Origin: Cristatella mucedo
Lineage: Eukaryota; Bryozoa; Phylactolaemata; Cristatellidae
Length of the DNA: 62,000 bases
Assembly (NCBI GenBank): GCA_009760855.2
Contig: WPIO01000016.1
Coordinates: forward strand, 2,930,001 to 2,992,000
Direction: 5' to 3'
The position numbers were made by a program, and so were the translations under genes. Below are positions 23,708 to 35,531 of this stretch, in pieces. Position 1 is the stretch's first letter. The number at the start of each line of letters is the position of its first letter. The notes under the pieces were generated by a model. That model saw only the letters and a program-made list of their open reading frames with translations. It ran no database searches and was not told the DNA's origin.

Positions 23708-24517
23708 TACTAGCTTCAGCCTCTGCACCCGATCAGTACGAGATTTTTCCACCGTGGTGCAAAAACAATTGCTGCTGGCGCACAAGTAAGCTCTGTGGCA
23801 CTAGCCCTGCTTGGCGAAAAATTCGGGCAGTGTAGCTGCACGCAGAGCCGGTGGCTGTGCCTCATGCCATAGGTGGGGTTCGTCATATTTGAGGCAGGAA
23901 TCTCAAATGCCATCGCCAAATGACTGCTAAGCCTTTTCTGACTTGCAAGTGTCGCTGACAACAGCATGAAGACCAAAGCTGTTAGGCTAGTACTTGACCT
24001 ATAAAGATAACGGAGAAAGATTGAGTGGTATCATGGTACAACGAACTATCGTGTCAAAACTAGTACATCCTAAATGTCACCTAAAATTTAACCAATCGCT
24101 CTGTAAGGAGGCCTCCATTTTGAGCTATACGTCGAAACAGGGCAAAATTAGCAGCTGAGGCTACTCTGGGCTGAGGAGAGAAGCCCGGGGAACGAAGCTC
24201 TGCCACAGCTTCCATAATACCACAAGCTGGACGCACCTTCGTAAAAGGCGATGCAAGATTGAATAAAAGATCCATTTTGCTGAGATTCCTTACAAAATCT
24301 ACCACACTAAATCAGTTTTCCAAAATTCACCGTTTACGGAGACCGATGGATTTGCTGAGAATGCTGAGCTGTAGTTAGCTAAGTGTATCAGAGACGAATG
24401 TAAGATTTACCGCAGAAGCCAATAGCCAAGTTTTCTTTGCTCTTATCCATCTCGTTTCCGGCGATAGGTATTACGTAAAAGCTCTTTAACTGAATATGCT
24501 GCTTGTTCAGTGCTGAG
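23708..24517. other. Intron sequence, nothing recognised
   Basis: Only short frames. No known repeat or exon signature seen. Confidence 0.4.
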
Positions 24518-24640
24518 CTGGTATGGTCCCGGGATTAGCGTGCTCGCCCTATCCGAGGTCTGGCTGAGGTTGTAGGCTCGAGCCCCATAGCACGTGCGAA
24601 GCGCGCGAATAGACCCCCAGGGTGCTACACAACAGAGTTA
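24518..24640 (+). mobile_element. SINE-1 copy, diverged
   Basis: GGTCCCGGGATTAGCGTGCTCG (A-box region), AGGCTCGAGCCCC (B box), GTGCGAAGCGCGCGAATAGA and GGGTGCTACACAAC, in SINE-1 order. It has more mismatches than the copy at 53.3 kb. Confidence 0.7.
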
Positions 24641-25699
24641 TGTTTTTATGTTTGTAGTCCTTTGATATATTTACTTTCTTAGTGACACTTAAATTCTAGA
24701 TGAAAAGAACGTCGACGTTTCGGCGCCATCTTGGCCAAGAGTGTGAAACTATGTAGACGTGCTTGGGTACCTGTGCTGCTGCAGAACACACACCAGTCAT
24801 CCAGGGAGCCCGGTGAGGCGGGCCACAGCGGAGCGTAACGTGGCTGCGCACCGTGATGCACAGAGGGATGAAGAATTTTGGCACGGATCAGGAGCCGGAG
24901 CATCGAGAGGGCATGATTATGGCACGCTAGTGCAGCACGTTGTAATTGAGTGAGTGCTGAGAAGGCGAAGAGAGGCAAGCCGTGTTCAGCCTACAGTAGT
25001 GGAGGTGTGGATAGACCAGTTACGTGGGCAATAGCGGTCGGCTGACTCAGCAGGCTCGTGCATAGCAGCAGAGGAACCTTATTCGCTACGACTTCAGCTT
25101 ACGGTGGGCAATCAATCAAGGCCTGCTACTACCTGTGTCGTCAAGTGCGAGCACGTTACGTCCGTTATGCTGAGATCTAGAGGAACGCTACCCAAGGTGG
25201 GTTAATGTGGCAGCACTTAGGTGGACCAATTTAGCACTAATCCGATGAATGCACGCGATTAAATAACAAGTATGCACGACACATGGGGAGCGCTTTAAGA
25301 AAAGCCTTAATAAAAGGCAATTAAGAGGAATTATCTAGATCAGCGACTAGTTCTCGGAATATATTTCGCAGCTTGAATCGCTATTCTCTCAGTCGAGACA
25401 GTCCCAGACAATTTATTCTTAGAGGATCTGACAGAGATGCAGATTATCGCTGAGAAAGTGACTGCAGATATGGCGTTGCTGAGTCTTGGTCACAACTTGC
25501 TGAATGCGACATTTACATCACATACATCTTTATAGATACAATTAGGATGAAAGAAAACCTAAAGAACTAATAGAGATATCCTACATAAGTCAGAATCCTT
25601 GAGAAGGTCTTCATCCACTGGAAGCACAGCTAACTTAAAGGGCATTAAATAAGCAGCAATACCTGATTGGCACCTACTTTCTAGATTTCAACTTTTGAT
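24641..25699. other. Intron sequence, locally GC-rich, nothing recognised
   Basis: A minus-strand frame of 99 codons (24679-24978) lies in a GC-richer patch, but it has no domain I recognise and no supporting splice sites. Confidence 0.35.
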
Positions 25700-25860
25700 A
25701 TCAGAATTTAGTTGCCGGTCTGCATTGCTTGTTCAATTGTCTCTATTAGAGCAAAAACGGATACTGGGTGGAAGCTGCAGAACTTATCTAGATCTTGAGT
25801 CAACTTCTTAATAAGTGACTTTAACATAGCCTCTTTAAATTTTGACTCGTGGTTCAGGAT
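25700..25860 (-). mobile_element. Old LINE fragment, RT fingers
   Basis: The minus strand reads KFKEAMLKSLIKKLTQDLDKF and then FHPVSVFALIETIEQAMQ. It aligns with the LINE finger region FKKAVVRPLLKKATLDQENL ... YRPVSLLTFLSKTLERVM. It is too diverged to assign to LINE-A or LINE-B. Confidence 0.55.
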
Positions 25861-26210
25861 AGGTTTACAACTCAAGTTATTCAGATCAGACGTAAATCTA
25901 AGCATTCCAAAATGAGAACGACACGAGCGGGATCTAATGGAGATGTATTGTCTACAGGGCTGGCAGTCTTTTCTCTGTGGAGGATAAATTGTTTTGAAGA
26001 GGTCATCGGTGCTAGGCTTGAATACAGGCGTGAAGGCATTGCATGCAAGAAAGAGGATTTTATTTTAGAAAACTATAACAGGTATTTGATTTGTGATGAA
26101 ATCTGTGACCAAAACTATATAGCAGACCAAGACGCTAGGCAAACAATCTGCTACAATACTACCAGGATCTCTGGAAACGGTTCTGACGTAGGAAATATAT
26201 AATTCATTCT

Positions 26211-26290
26211 CTAGCGCCGAAAGAGAACTTTATCACTATCCGGCACTTCACACAGGTCACAAGGCTCGAGGTTAAGACGTAGGCCATTAA
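26211..26290 (-). mobile_element. SINE-1 remnant
   Basis: The plus strand reads AGCGCCGAAAGAGAACTTTA, CCGGCACTTCACAC, AAGGCTCGAG and GACGTAGG in the order of a reversed SINE-1. Diverged and truncated in the A-box half. Confidence 0.5.
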
Positions 26291-27523
26291 ATGTGTCTAC
26301 CTCGACCTTTTCCATTGAAAAGGCATGTACAAAAACCCCTGGGCCTGGGCTCGCCTAAGCCCACACGAAGATTGGCTATTGTCACGATCAGCTATTTCTG
26401 ATCCTGCAGTGATTAATTCAGTGTTTTTATATAGAAGCTAAGCTAAGCTTTTCCTTAGCTAGGGTGTATTGAAACAACCTACAGTAGTTTTTTATTGAAG
26501 TTAGCTGCCAGTCAGTAATTTACTGTAGAGTTTATAATGCTTGGGAGAAGCAGCTGTAGCTGGCTGGCTAGCGAACTAACGCAGGAAACTTGTAGCTACA
26601 GGCTGAACATGAACGAGGATCAAATTTTGCTTAATCGGAAAAGCGTGCTCATCAAGAAAATCTGATAGGGCCGGGTTTTAGCAGTCCACTAGTATGGGCA
26701 GGTCTGCCGGATGACTGGGCTGACGTGAAAAAGAAAGCATTTCTTTTGCATTGAATTAAACGGTCTCAGCGTTCGGTGATTGACATATGTTTTTTTGAAA
26801 CCAATGGCGTAAAATAATGAACATTTAATGAGATCTCACTTTGGGGTCAAACGCGCAGAATTTGGAAAAACAAAAATCCTAGCTGCAGTCGACAGTTTAA
26901 AGTGGCATAACAAACAGTATTTGATTGAACGATTGCACTTTTTGTGATCAGGGAAGTGCAAATGAGCGGCAAGAGAAAACTGATAAAACCAGTTCATTAC
27001 TTTAAGCATACATTGGACCAGTTGAGTTGAAAGAATGACAGGTAAAATCTGGCAAGTGCTGAAAGGAAGGGACGATTTATTTATTTGATTAGTCGAAACG
27101 AGAGCGTAAAATCTGAACTAAGGTAGACCCGATGCGCTGCGGAGACAGAATACTCTCGAAATCGGCAACTCGATGCTGGAAGATAGCTGCACAAAAGGAA
27201 CTCTTCAAAGAAGGAATGTGTCGAGGGGAGGAGCAGACAGGGCTTTTAATCGAGAGAAGAGCTGGCCTTAATGGCTGCTTCACTTTTGAGACTTTTAAAT
27301 CACTTCGGAGTATGAAAAAGAGATGATTTGAATACTGGCGTCGCTTCTCGTTTCAGTTATCTCAGCCATGAATGATTCGCTGTGAACTATTCCAGAACTT
27401 TGTCAATACACATGTTAAGAATGACTTGGATTTGATGGCAAGGTCATTGGCCTATTCCATGACGGCACGTACTGATTAGGCCGCCGGGCCTATAGCAAGC
27501 TCTAGAATTATTAGGTTAAATAT
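26291..27523. other. Intron sequence, nothing recognised
   Basis: About 1.2 kb with only short frames. No exon, repeat or RNA signature seen. Confidence 0.4.
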
Positions 27524-28053
27524 AGTAATAATAATAATAATGCACTTGATAAAGCGCTCTCAGAGAACTTAATCTCTCTCTCTAGGTGCTTTACATTCAC
27601 TGCAAAGGGAAATGCAATTGAATGGTGAGTAAAATCATGCTTGATAAGCAAACAAAATGAATAATATGTTTAGGGGTGACATGCACAGGGTCAGCATGCA
27701 AATGTGCTTAGTGGCAGCATGCACAGTATCAGCACGCATAAGCACATCAAGGACGAATTACAGGGACTCACTAAATGCTGTCCTAAATAGGTGTGTTTTT
27801 AAATTCTTTTTAAGTGTTGTCAAGTCAGGGGATGTTCTGACGCAGGTCGGGAGGGAGTTCCAGGCTTTGGGAGCATATGAACTAAATGTACGTGATCCAA
27901 AGGAGTTGAGGTTTGTACGGGGTATTTGTAGACTTTTGGATTCCGAAAAGCTGGTGGTACGATGCTTGGCCTGATGGGGGAGTAGATCTGAGAGATAGGC
28001 TGGGGCCAAAGAAAAAAGTGACCTAAAAGTGAGCGACAAAACCTTGAAGTCAA
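27524..28053 (-). mobile_element. LINE-A 3' end
   Basis: A 5'-truncated copy. The minus strand reads FKVLSLTFRSLFSLAPAYLSD and HRTTSFSESKSLQIPRTNL, then SYAPKAWNSLPTCVRTSPDL, a frame nearly intact for about 100 codons. The 3' UTR and an (ATT)n tract at the left end (27527-27545) follow. It is close in sequence to 22.2 and 48.2 kb, so it is a fairly young copy. Confidence 0.9.
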
Positions 28054-28277
28054 TATATAACATATGGACTGCAGTGCTTTAAGGCGTAACATGTTCAGAG
28101 GAGTCAATAAGGTCAAATTTCAGATCAAACCGTGATTTATTAGAAGCTTGGTCAAAAAATGGTCTGAATTTGGTCTGGACAAATTTAGCCAGTAGTAATT
28201 GCACTGATGAAGAGTTCGTCCATCCATGTCCTGTTGAGTGTAGTTATACGTAGCGGTATGTGCACATTTAGATGCAC

Positions 28278-28362
28278 AAACACACACACATACACATATA
28301 TATATATATATATATATGTATATGTATATGAATATATATATATATATATATATGTATGTAAA
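28278..28362. repeat. (CA)n/(TA)n compound microsatellite
   Basis: ACACACACATACACA runs into two TATA tracts separated by TATGTATATGAATA. It ends about 20 bp before the acceptor of the CUB3 second-half exon, so the branch-point and pyrimidine region must fit between 28363 and 28384 or lie within the repeat. Confidence 0.95.
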
Positions 28363-28384
28363 TTGCGTGCGCTTGTGTTTGCAG

Positions 28385-28506
28385 GTTTTACAATCGAACA
28401 ATGCCTATACCATCTCCATTCATTGGTACGGTGGCAGTGACTATCGCTGTCCAACTAACATACCCAGGCATTCCCTTAAGTATGAACATAAAATTTGAAT
28501 CGGAAG
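28385..28506 (+). CDS. Exon: CUB3, second half (lacks the fourth cysteine)
   Basis: Acceptor GCTTGTGTTTGCAG; the first base completes Arg and the frame reads FYNRTMPIPSPFIG, VAVTIAVQLTYPG, then SMNIKFESE. It ends GAAG/GTAAGG in phase 1. The length (122 bp) and phases match CUB second-half exons. Where CUB domains have F-C-G-P, this has F-Y-N-R, so the fourth cysteine is missing, matching the missing third cysteine in the first half. The 6.3-kb intron before it is far longer than its counterparts. Confidence 0.8.
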
Positions 28507-30879
28507 GTAAGGCTGGCTCTGTGCGCGCTCATCCTACTATTTTTCGTAACTCAAAACAAATGAATTAAGCCACTAACTGATTGAATACTATTAATTTAGC
28601 TCATAGTCATAAATAATGATAAGTTAACAATTTACTATGCTAAGAACACTTTACGGTCAGTATATAATTAATTATTAAAATTAAGACCCGTGATTTCACT
28701 TTTTATACTATAGGATATAGTTTTCTCATAAAAATAAATAATGATACGTATCAATGCACTTTATCCGTCAAACCGGTGAAGCACTCTTTTGAAGTTTGAC
28801 CTCTCCTAGTACGAAAGTTCTGCATGGGCACGTGTGCTACCTCGTGTAAAATGGTGAAACTAAGAGCAGTTTTTAACTGCAGTGAATCGTTGTTTTAAGA
28901 TTGATTCAGTGTATTTAAAGTTATTAGAGAAATTCCAATATATTATTCAAAAAAATCAAAAGGCTTGTGATGATGTCTGCTTAGGTCAGTATGCAAGCCC
29001 TCCTAACCTATAATTAGACTGACGGCTAACAGAAGACGCACCGGGCTCTAGAAATTCATATCTGAATAGCTAAGAGCTCTCCAATATAACTTTCAAAGTA
29101 TTTACAAAATGTTACTAAGGATCAGTTTAAAATACAATCGTCAGCTGCAAAACATGCACTGCCTACAAAAGAACTTAGCGGCACCGTAAGATAAAACATA
29201 AAAACCATACCTACATAAAAACCTGGTAGGTTCCGTGGCCCCCTCCGCCACAATGACAATGAGGAGTAGCAAGCGACTGCCCAGCGGCAGGAAAAAGTGA
29301 CGAGTGAGTCAAAGAAACGAGTCAAAGTAGGAAGACAAAGTAGCGAGTCAGCTCAGTTTTCCGAGGCGATCTACGTTCGGAAGGTCAGTCATTCATTTCG
29401 CAAGCCATCGGCAATGGCTCGCAGAGCGACTGTCAAGAACGGAGCGAGTGACCTTGGCCGAGGTGATAAGAAGAAGTTGGATGGTGAGAAGTGGCGAGAA
29501 AGAAGCACCAGGCCACAGAGGCTGCCAGAGGTGATACGGAGCGGAAAGGAAGTGATGAGAAAAGATGCACAGAGTATGAGACGGAGATGCTGCCAAAAGG
29601 TTCATTTTGCAGGAACTTTCTAAGTGCAAAACTGAACTTTGAGTGGGAAGCGTGACCCCAATTCATTAGAAGTGTGACTGGATATGCAGCTTTTTTCCTT
29701 CTCTTCTAGCTATACAAAGCCGAGAGAGAGAGCTGCTTCGTTTGATAACTTGATCACAATAATTGATTGCTTGAGTGCAGCCTCCGGATTTCACCTTTGC
29801 TACGGCTTATTGTTGTCAGGCATTGTGCTATTCTCGATGATTGAGAAGAAAACTGCAAGATCCGGATGCTAGTGTAAATAGCCATTGCATTAGGAGGCAT
29901 TGCACGGGTAAGGTAGAGGATGGTGAAGATGAATATGAAGATTAGAATGTAGATGAAGATGAACGAGAGGTGAATGCTCTCAAACAACTCGTTGATTCGT
30001 TAGCCAGCTGCGAGCTCCAATGGTCGTATGCCAGCTTTCAAGGTCGCTAGCTCTCGAACGAGCGTCTCTCGTTGGACGATCGAAGCATTGTTTCTTTGTG
30101 GTATCGAATACCTTCAAACACTCTAGTGATTTCGCTAATGTTTAATCGTGCAACCAGAGCAGGTGCCAGTATCCCTGGCAAACGTCCACTGCATCCACAA
30201 ATGTTCCAGCTTCTTTCTAAAAATTACGACTTTCTGAGTACAAGTTGCAAGCGTGCTGATCACGTGGTTCTGGAGTTTGTGCTTATAAGGAGAACCTTCG
30301 TTGACGTACAAACAGCATCTATCGCAAATATTCGCGCGTATGAAAGCAGACATCGACGTGCAGTTTAATGCTAGCCATTGTGGCTGCCTTGATTACCATT
30401 AAAATGCACTAAACCACCACCACTGGACCGCGTTCAAGAGCATTCAGCCTTTGCTACGAAACCGGCCTGCCGCCCCGAATTTAGTGCTTTGCCCCTGCCA
30501 GCGACTCAGATACGATTCCATGGTAGTGGTGGTAGGGCGGCGAATTTTGCAATTTTTACCGCTAGATACTTGCAGCTAAGATCGAATAGTGGCCGCCTGA
30601 GTCAGTAGGAGTTGTCACAGAATGCACAAGCATACAAGTATCATGGTTAGGCCAAAATGCAAAGATGCAAAAGGAAGACTCTCAGGCCACCGGTGATTAG
30701 TATCCCCGGTCAATAAAAAGCACTGAGTAAGTCACAGGTAAGAATGCCAAGCAAGAGGGAACAAAACAGGACAAAGGAAAAAGCCAGCTGAGTGGAACAA
30801 ATGGTAACTAAGCTGACACACAGATGTTGCGAATTCGTTGTAAGTAATTGAAAGCCAGAGAGAGTCGACGTCAAGGTCT
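28507..30879. other. Intron sequence, nothing recognised
   Basis: About 2.4 kb. A plus-strand frame at 29297-29623 is Arg/Lys/Ser-rich with no domain and no splice support. Minus-strand frames over the same part are equally plain. A short GAAGATGAA-like patch lies at 29918-29970. Confidence 0.4.
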
Positions 30880-31260
30880 ATTCAAGCTTAATAGGTAGCC
30901 AGTAATTCTCAGACAGAAGACTGTGAGGTGGCAGCTAAGCAGGTGACTCCCGACCAGACGAGCTGCCTAGTGTTGCACCAGTTCCATTCGGTTGAGCACC
31001 TAGGCTGGAAGTCCTTAAGAAAGGGAACAGCTGTAATCTAGACACACGGCAGACATTCGTCAACTAGTGTGGCTGTCGTACTCCTATGTAAGCACGGTCC
31101 AATTTTGGCAATTTTACGCAGCCGAGTGTAGCCAAGCATGAACGCAAAAGCGATGTGCTCATTCAATGATGAGTCTTTTTGGATTGAAACAGTACGCACA
31201 GATTTCAGGCAGTCGTCACTGAAATACTGCTAGATGAAAGGAATCTTTAGTCTTAGCTCA
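30880..31260 (-). mobile_element. Diverged LINE fragment (RT C-terminal region)
   Basis: On the plus strand the block AGGTAGCCAGTAATT, GAGGTGGCAGC, GCACC-rich middle, then AATTTTGGCAATTTTACGCAGC and ATGTGCTCATTCAATGATGAG follows the same order as LINE-A on the minus strand at 22.78-23.06 kb. It is too diverged to be a normal LINE-A copy and may be a third family. Confidence 0.5.
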
Positions 31261-32214
31261 TCCAGGTCGATGGCGATTGCAGGGCTGCACGTAACTATTC
31301 GGTATCCATCACCATGGTTGATCTTCGTAAAGATGGTGGCCATCCAAGTGTGAATTTCGTCACCGAGCCTGCTGAAAGCTAGGGTAGTGAGTCGGAGCGA
31401 GGATGAGAGCGAGTACGTAGAAGCTAGACGATTTTGAGTATACTGGCTCCTAACAAATTTTGATATCTACGCGAAAGAAATGTCATGTTTATTGGAAGAT
31501 TGCGTAGAGAGTCGCAAACTAAAATGGATCACTATGGATATCCATTCCACGCATCAACAAATTTAAAAAAGTTTACAGAAATACAATTAGTCATTTCCTA
31601 TCGATTGGAATGCGCTCAACACGAATATGACAGTCAACTCGCAAAATTGACTGATTTTTGTAATCTGTAATAAATTAATATGTACATCACTAAATGCATA
31701 TCAGTAGTAATAGGCCTACGGTCAAGGCCGGTAAAAAATAAAGTCATAGACTGCTTCGTAGGTTTCTTTGCTGTTTCTTGTACAGCTTTTCGGGTGCATC
31801 TCTGGGTAGAGTCCATACTAGTCAGCTAACATTGTAGTGGAAAATTTTCTCAGGTATCTTTGTTTCATTGTTGCAATATCGTTATGAAAACTTCCACCAT
31901 GTTCATCACTAAGTGTACGGTAGTTGTCAGGGAAGAAAAACAAATAGTAAAGAAGGAAGTAGATCTCTAGAGATATATTGTAGCCAATTTTCTGATACTT
32001 AATCAAAATGTCTTTAACTAGTTCCTTGTTGTATTCTTCCGTAATATTCCAGAAAATGTTCCCTGATACAAGGTGAAAATCAGTCTATGCTTGTTACGCA
32101 ACACCCTGCAGAAAGTTGATAAGCCGGTCATCTTTGAAGAGCTCTCGAATCTGAGAATACACAAAACTTACTCTTTAATCTTAAAAAAAATTCTAGCTGA
32201 TTTAAAACCATCTT

Positions 32215-32580
32215 TTTGTATGTATCTCCGTCTGTAACTCCACAAAGTCATAAAGACCATGTGGGTGTTAGGCAGGAGAGTTTTGTATGGCCAACTCACA
32301 GCCTAAGCTGCTTTCGGTATGCATTCTGTAGCCAACAGACTTCGTCTCACGCAAAATAGAGAAAGTGGGAAGCATAGCAGAGTCGGGAGAGCAGTTGAGG
32401 TAGTGAGTAGCATGGAAGTAGCAGCTCAAGACCGCTGAAAAGGATGAGCCATAGTCGGCAGTAGGAGAGTAGTTGTCGTTGCGTAAGAATTGTGGAAGCG
32501 AGTTCCACAGTCTAGGACCTGCAGAGCCAAAGCTTCTGTCGCTAACGGTCTTTAAGCGGACGAATGGAACAGCTAGCGAC
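32215..32580 (-). mobile_element. LINE-B 3' end inserted in the pseudogene
   Basis: Starts at the left with the LINE-B 3' terminus (CTGTAACTCCACAAAGTCAT at 32230) and runs through AGTTGAGGTAGTGAGTAGCA and GAGTTCCACAGTCTAGGACC to AGCGGACGAATGGAACAGCT. It is 5'-truncated and close in sequence to the copy at 10.5 kb. Confidence 0.9.
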
Positions 32581-32590
32581 GAGAAGAGCC

Positions 32591-32703
32591 GTTACGGCTA
32601 TCACCACCGCTTGCAGTGACGATAAAGGATCGCTCACCGCACGATTCGAACCCATGACCTTAGGCTGAGGTCGTGAAAAGCGACCGCCTTACCCAGTGAG
32701 CCC
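32591..32703 (-). mobile_element. SINE-2 copy (tRNA-like SINE)
   Basis: Read on the minus strand: GGCTCACTGGGTAAGGCGGT (A-box region), GACCTC, CATGGGTTCGAATCGTGCGG (B box), then GTCACTGCAAGCGGTGG and AGCCGTAACGGCTCTT. The same sequence is found at 53072-53187. The tRNA-like head extends into a non-tRNA tail, so it is a SINE rather than a tRNA gene. Confidence 0.75.
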
Positions 32704-33607
32704 TTACGGCTCTTATATTTGCTTTGCTGAATCTAGGCAACATTTCATGCAGGTAGCAAGAGCTGGCGAATTCCAGTCCGTGGCTTTCACGAAGTTCTTC
32801 CTCAAACCTAGATTAATTTTAAAGGTGTGGTTTCAGGATATTGTGAGCCTCATTCAGAGCAGGAAGCTGAATATTCGTCTCGATATTCGAAGTAATGGCT
32901 GAAATTTCTCTATGTAGTCATTGCGACATATTTTAAAAGACGTAACTGTTGGAGTCTTGATACAAAAAACTCTCTGCTCTGTTCTTAGATAAGTTGAAAT
33001 CACGAACCGTATAATTTAGTTCTTCTCGAGTTTTCTGTGTGTGGGGTTGATGACGCACCGCAGCTGAAATCAGGGCACTGCATGCTGATGTACTAGGAGA
33101 AGAACACGTTGACTCACCCTTGTCCTTATCAAATAAATCAAGAGGATATTCTGCTGGAAGTTGTGGATTTGAACTTGTTCAACAAGTGATACTGGTCTCA
33201 AGGCAGACGGAATGTTTGGGTAGGCCATTCTTGACTTCTTTTGCTTCGTTGCGACGTCGGAAAGAGGAGGAACCGGAAGCAGAAGTAACAGTCATCTACG
33301 TGGTTTTTTGGCTCTCTCATCACTCTACGGGGACTGCAAACGGCATTCATGGTCTTTTGCAATTCAACCACCGTGAAAGCTGCGTCGTTCATGTAGCGCA
33401 GCATACATGCAAGGAAAAAATACTGCTCTTGGTCACCAGCCTCGCATCCAAAGTACAGATTATATACCAACTCCACTTGAGAAGTGATACTGTCTTCGGG
33501 TTGGCAAATGTCACTTTCCCACGAATGAAGTGAAAATCTTCCGTATTGTACTTCAACGGATAAAATAATAGCAGTTTTAGGCTACAGCAGCTTAAAATGT
33601 CTCGCAC

Positions 33608-35187
33608 AAAGTCAGAAATATTTTAAACACTCAAACTTTCCGACTCAACTTGATTACTTACACATATTGCAGCAGCCTCCCGAAAGTAGTATAGCATCGA
33701 ATCAGAAAATGATGCAATCAACTCTCAAGGATGTGTGCACCGTGATATTAAGCAATGCGCTGCAATATTACATCAGTCTAGACTTATTTAGAATGTTGTT
33801 GCAACACTTAGTGATTGATTTTCACAGTTAAACCTAGAAAATAAAATATATGAAATATTTACAAAACTAGAGCCAATAAAACATTCTTTCCAATGGCTAT
33901 ATTCGTGTTCAGCACACCTGTTTATTGCATACTAGGGGTTTTTTAAGTCAGCAACGATTTCAACGTTGATCAGTGTTCTTAGCCCAAGAAATGCTAGCTG
34001 ATAGGATTCCAAATTTCTTTCGTTTTGAGCCGTTACTAGAAGGAAATTTTCAGGGAGGTCCGTCACTCTGAGTATTCGTTATTTTATTGAAATAATCTAA
34101 TATCTTTGTATAAGGCTTAGGCATTTGGTTGAAATCCCATTTTGATATTTCAAATTGTGATAATTCTTGCGAATTTTTGGGGGGTAAAAAATAGGATATT
34201 TTAATATTATTTAACCTTAGACACATGATTTATGAGTTACGAATCAATACATTTCTCGAGCCGAATCAAGCAGGTGCTTGAATAAACTAAGACGTTCGTA
34301 ACTGCACATTCTGAGCTGTAAGGGGAAACCGTTACGCCATCCGCATGTCATCAGCAGCCAGAGAGCTTAAATAATGTGCGTGTGACCATTCGAAGAGGAT
34401 TGCTTACGTATACAAAACTTGCTGTGATATCGTTGGGTTAAGGTGGTTCTACTGCCCGTGAAAGCCGTAAAAATATTGAGCGTGTAACGTGGGTCACGTG
34501 TCACTGGCTTTTACCACGTTGCCGTTGGAAGCTCAGCAGGTTGATGTTAAAAATGTAGTCGCTGATAGAGAAGCAGGAAGGTTTTCAACACAAATGTCAA
34601 CTAAACATCAGAACTCATTTCGTGAAAAGATTTTCTTGTTATAATAGATGTCTCTTTACATTTTCCTTTTTGGCTGCGCGATATACAGCAGAGAAGGTTA
34701 ATAAAGTCTAGTTTTAATGGAGCGGTTGCTCAAAAAAGCAATTCAATGTGCAGCAGTGCAGTTCCATCAATATACCGGCAACCGGGCGCTGCTCATAGTA
34801 GCGGCGACTCACGACAATGGTGTCAGCTTGAACGACAACTGGGGAGGTGGCGTCAGCTCATATCGCCGATTTTGTCTCGGCTACGACAGACAGTCAGTGA
34901 GAGTCCCGCGGATGCACAGCGTGAATAGCGAAGTTTTTCATTAAATGGAGCGCCTGATCGCTATCTGACGATCGATGCCTGATCGATAATATCTGCCGCA
35001 CACTGCCTGAAGTCATTAGTCACAGCTCCTGTATGGGCACAAGCCAGTGGCTGTGGCAGCACGCCTTCTTTACGCGCATAGCTCGAGCCTGCAGCTCGGC
35101 CATCGAAGCCGGCCGTCTTCAAGCTTGGTGAGCCTGCATAGTTGCTGCGACAGCCTGTTAGTGTGCCTATCGCTGCTATCACTGCAG
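33608..35187. other. Intron sequence, nothing recognised
   Basis: AT-rich to about 34700, then less so. Short frames only, with no repeat, exon or RNA signature. Ends in the acceptor tract GCTATCACTGCAG of the CUB4 exon. Confidence 0.4.
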
Positions 35188-35422
35188 ATGCCAACACGAC
35201 TGCATTGTTCGGAAACGGCAGCATAGTGACGCCGAACTTTCCGTACAACTACCCCAGCTCGTTCGGCTACACGTGGAAGCTGACGGCAGTACCTGGCCAA
35301 TACGTCTACATCGAGTTTAGCAGCTTCACCACGGAGTTTGAAAAGAAGGACAACAAGTGTTCGTATGACAGTCTCGTTGTCTACAGCTCCCTACAGCCGT
35401 CCGATCTCTCACTGCTAGCCAG
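35188..35422 (+). CDS. Exon: CUB4, first half (lacks both first-pair cysteines)
   Basis: Phase 1 entry completing Asp (D-ANTTALFGNGS), then TPNFPYNYPSS (the CUB S/T-P-N-Y-P element), YTWKLTAVPG, VYIEFSSFTTEF, and KCSYDSLVVYSS (third cysteine, acidic residue and strand). It ends AG/GTAGGG in phase 2. As in CUB2, both the first cysteine (D-A instead of D-C) and the second (Y-T-W instead of x-C-x-W) are absent. The remaining domain is otherwise a textbook CUB, and the codons are G/C-richer than the surrounding intron. Confidence 0.9.
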
Positions 35423-35531
35423 GTAGGGCATCCTGTTCACGTTGGTTTTGAGTTCATATTAGAATTTAATCCGGCTTAGAATTCGCAGGACTTTTTTCAT
35501 CCCAGCTAAGCAGTGTCAGCTGACATTTCAG

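Larger units (their letters stand above)
31690..33607 (-). pseudogene. Decayed gene of a multicopy invertebrate family (KLGLMK-FVKA / SDEHG-FH-DI type)
   Basis: The minus strand, in several broken frames from right to left, shows VKATDWNSPALATCM preceded by INLGLRKNF (about 32800), then FKDDRLINFLQG and EEYNKELVKDIL (32150-32010), GYNISLEIYF, FFPDNYRTLSDEHGGSFHNDI and RYLRKFSTTMLAD (31818-31960), then RDAPEKLYKKQ. An upstream piece has NHVDDCYFC (33230-33290). From memory this order matches an uncharacterised protein family found in many copies in insect and cnidarian genomes. Stops, frameshifts and a LINE-B/SINE-2 block at 32215-32703 interrupt it, so it is not functional. Function unknown. 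Confidence 0.7.

Noticed and set aside
29297-29623. 108-codon plus-strand frame, Arg/Lys-rich
   Set aside because: No recognised domain, no splice context and similar-length frames on the other strand.
32640-32703. tRNA gene on the minus strand
   Set aside because: It has A and B boxes, but is repeated at 53.1 kb with the same non-tRNA tail and lacks a good acceptor stem, so SINE-2.
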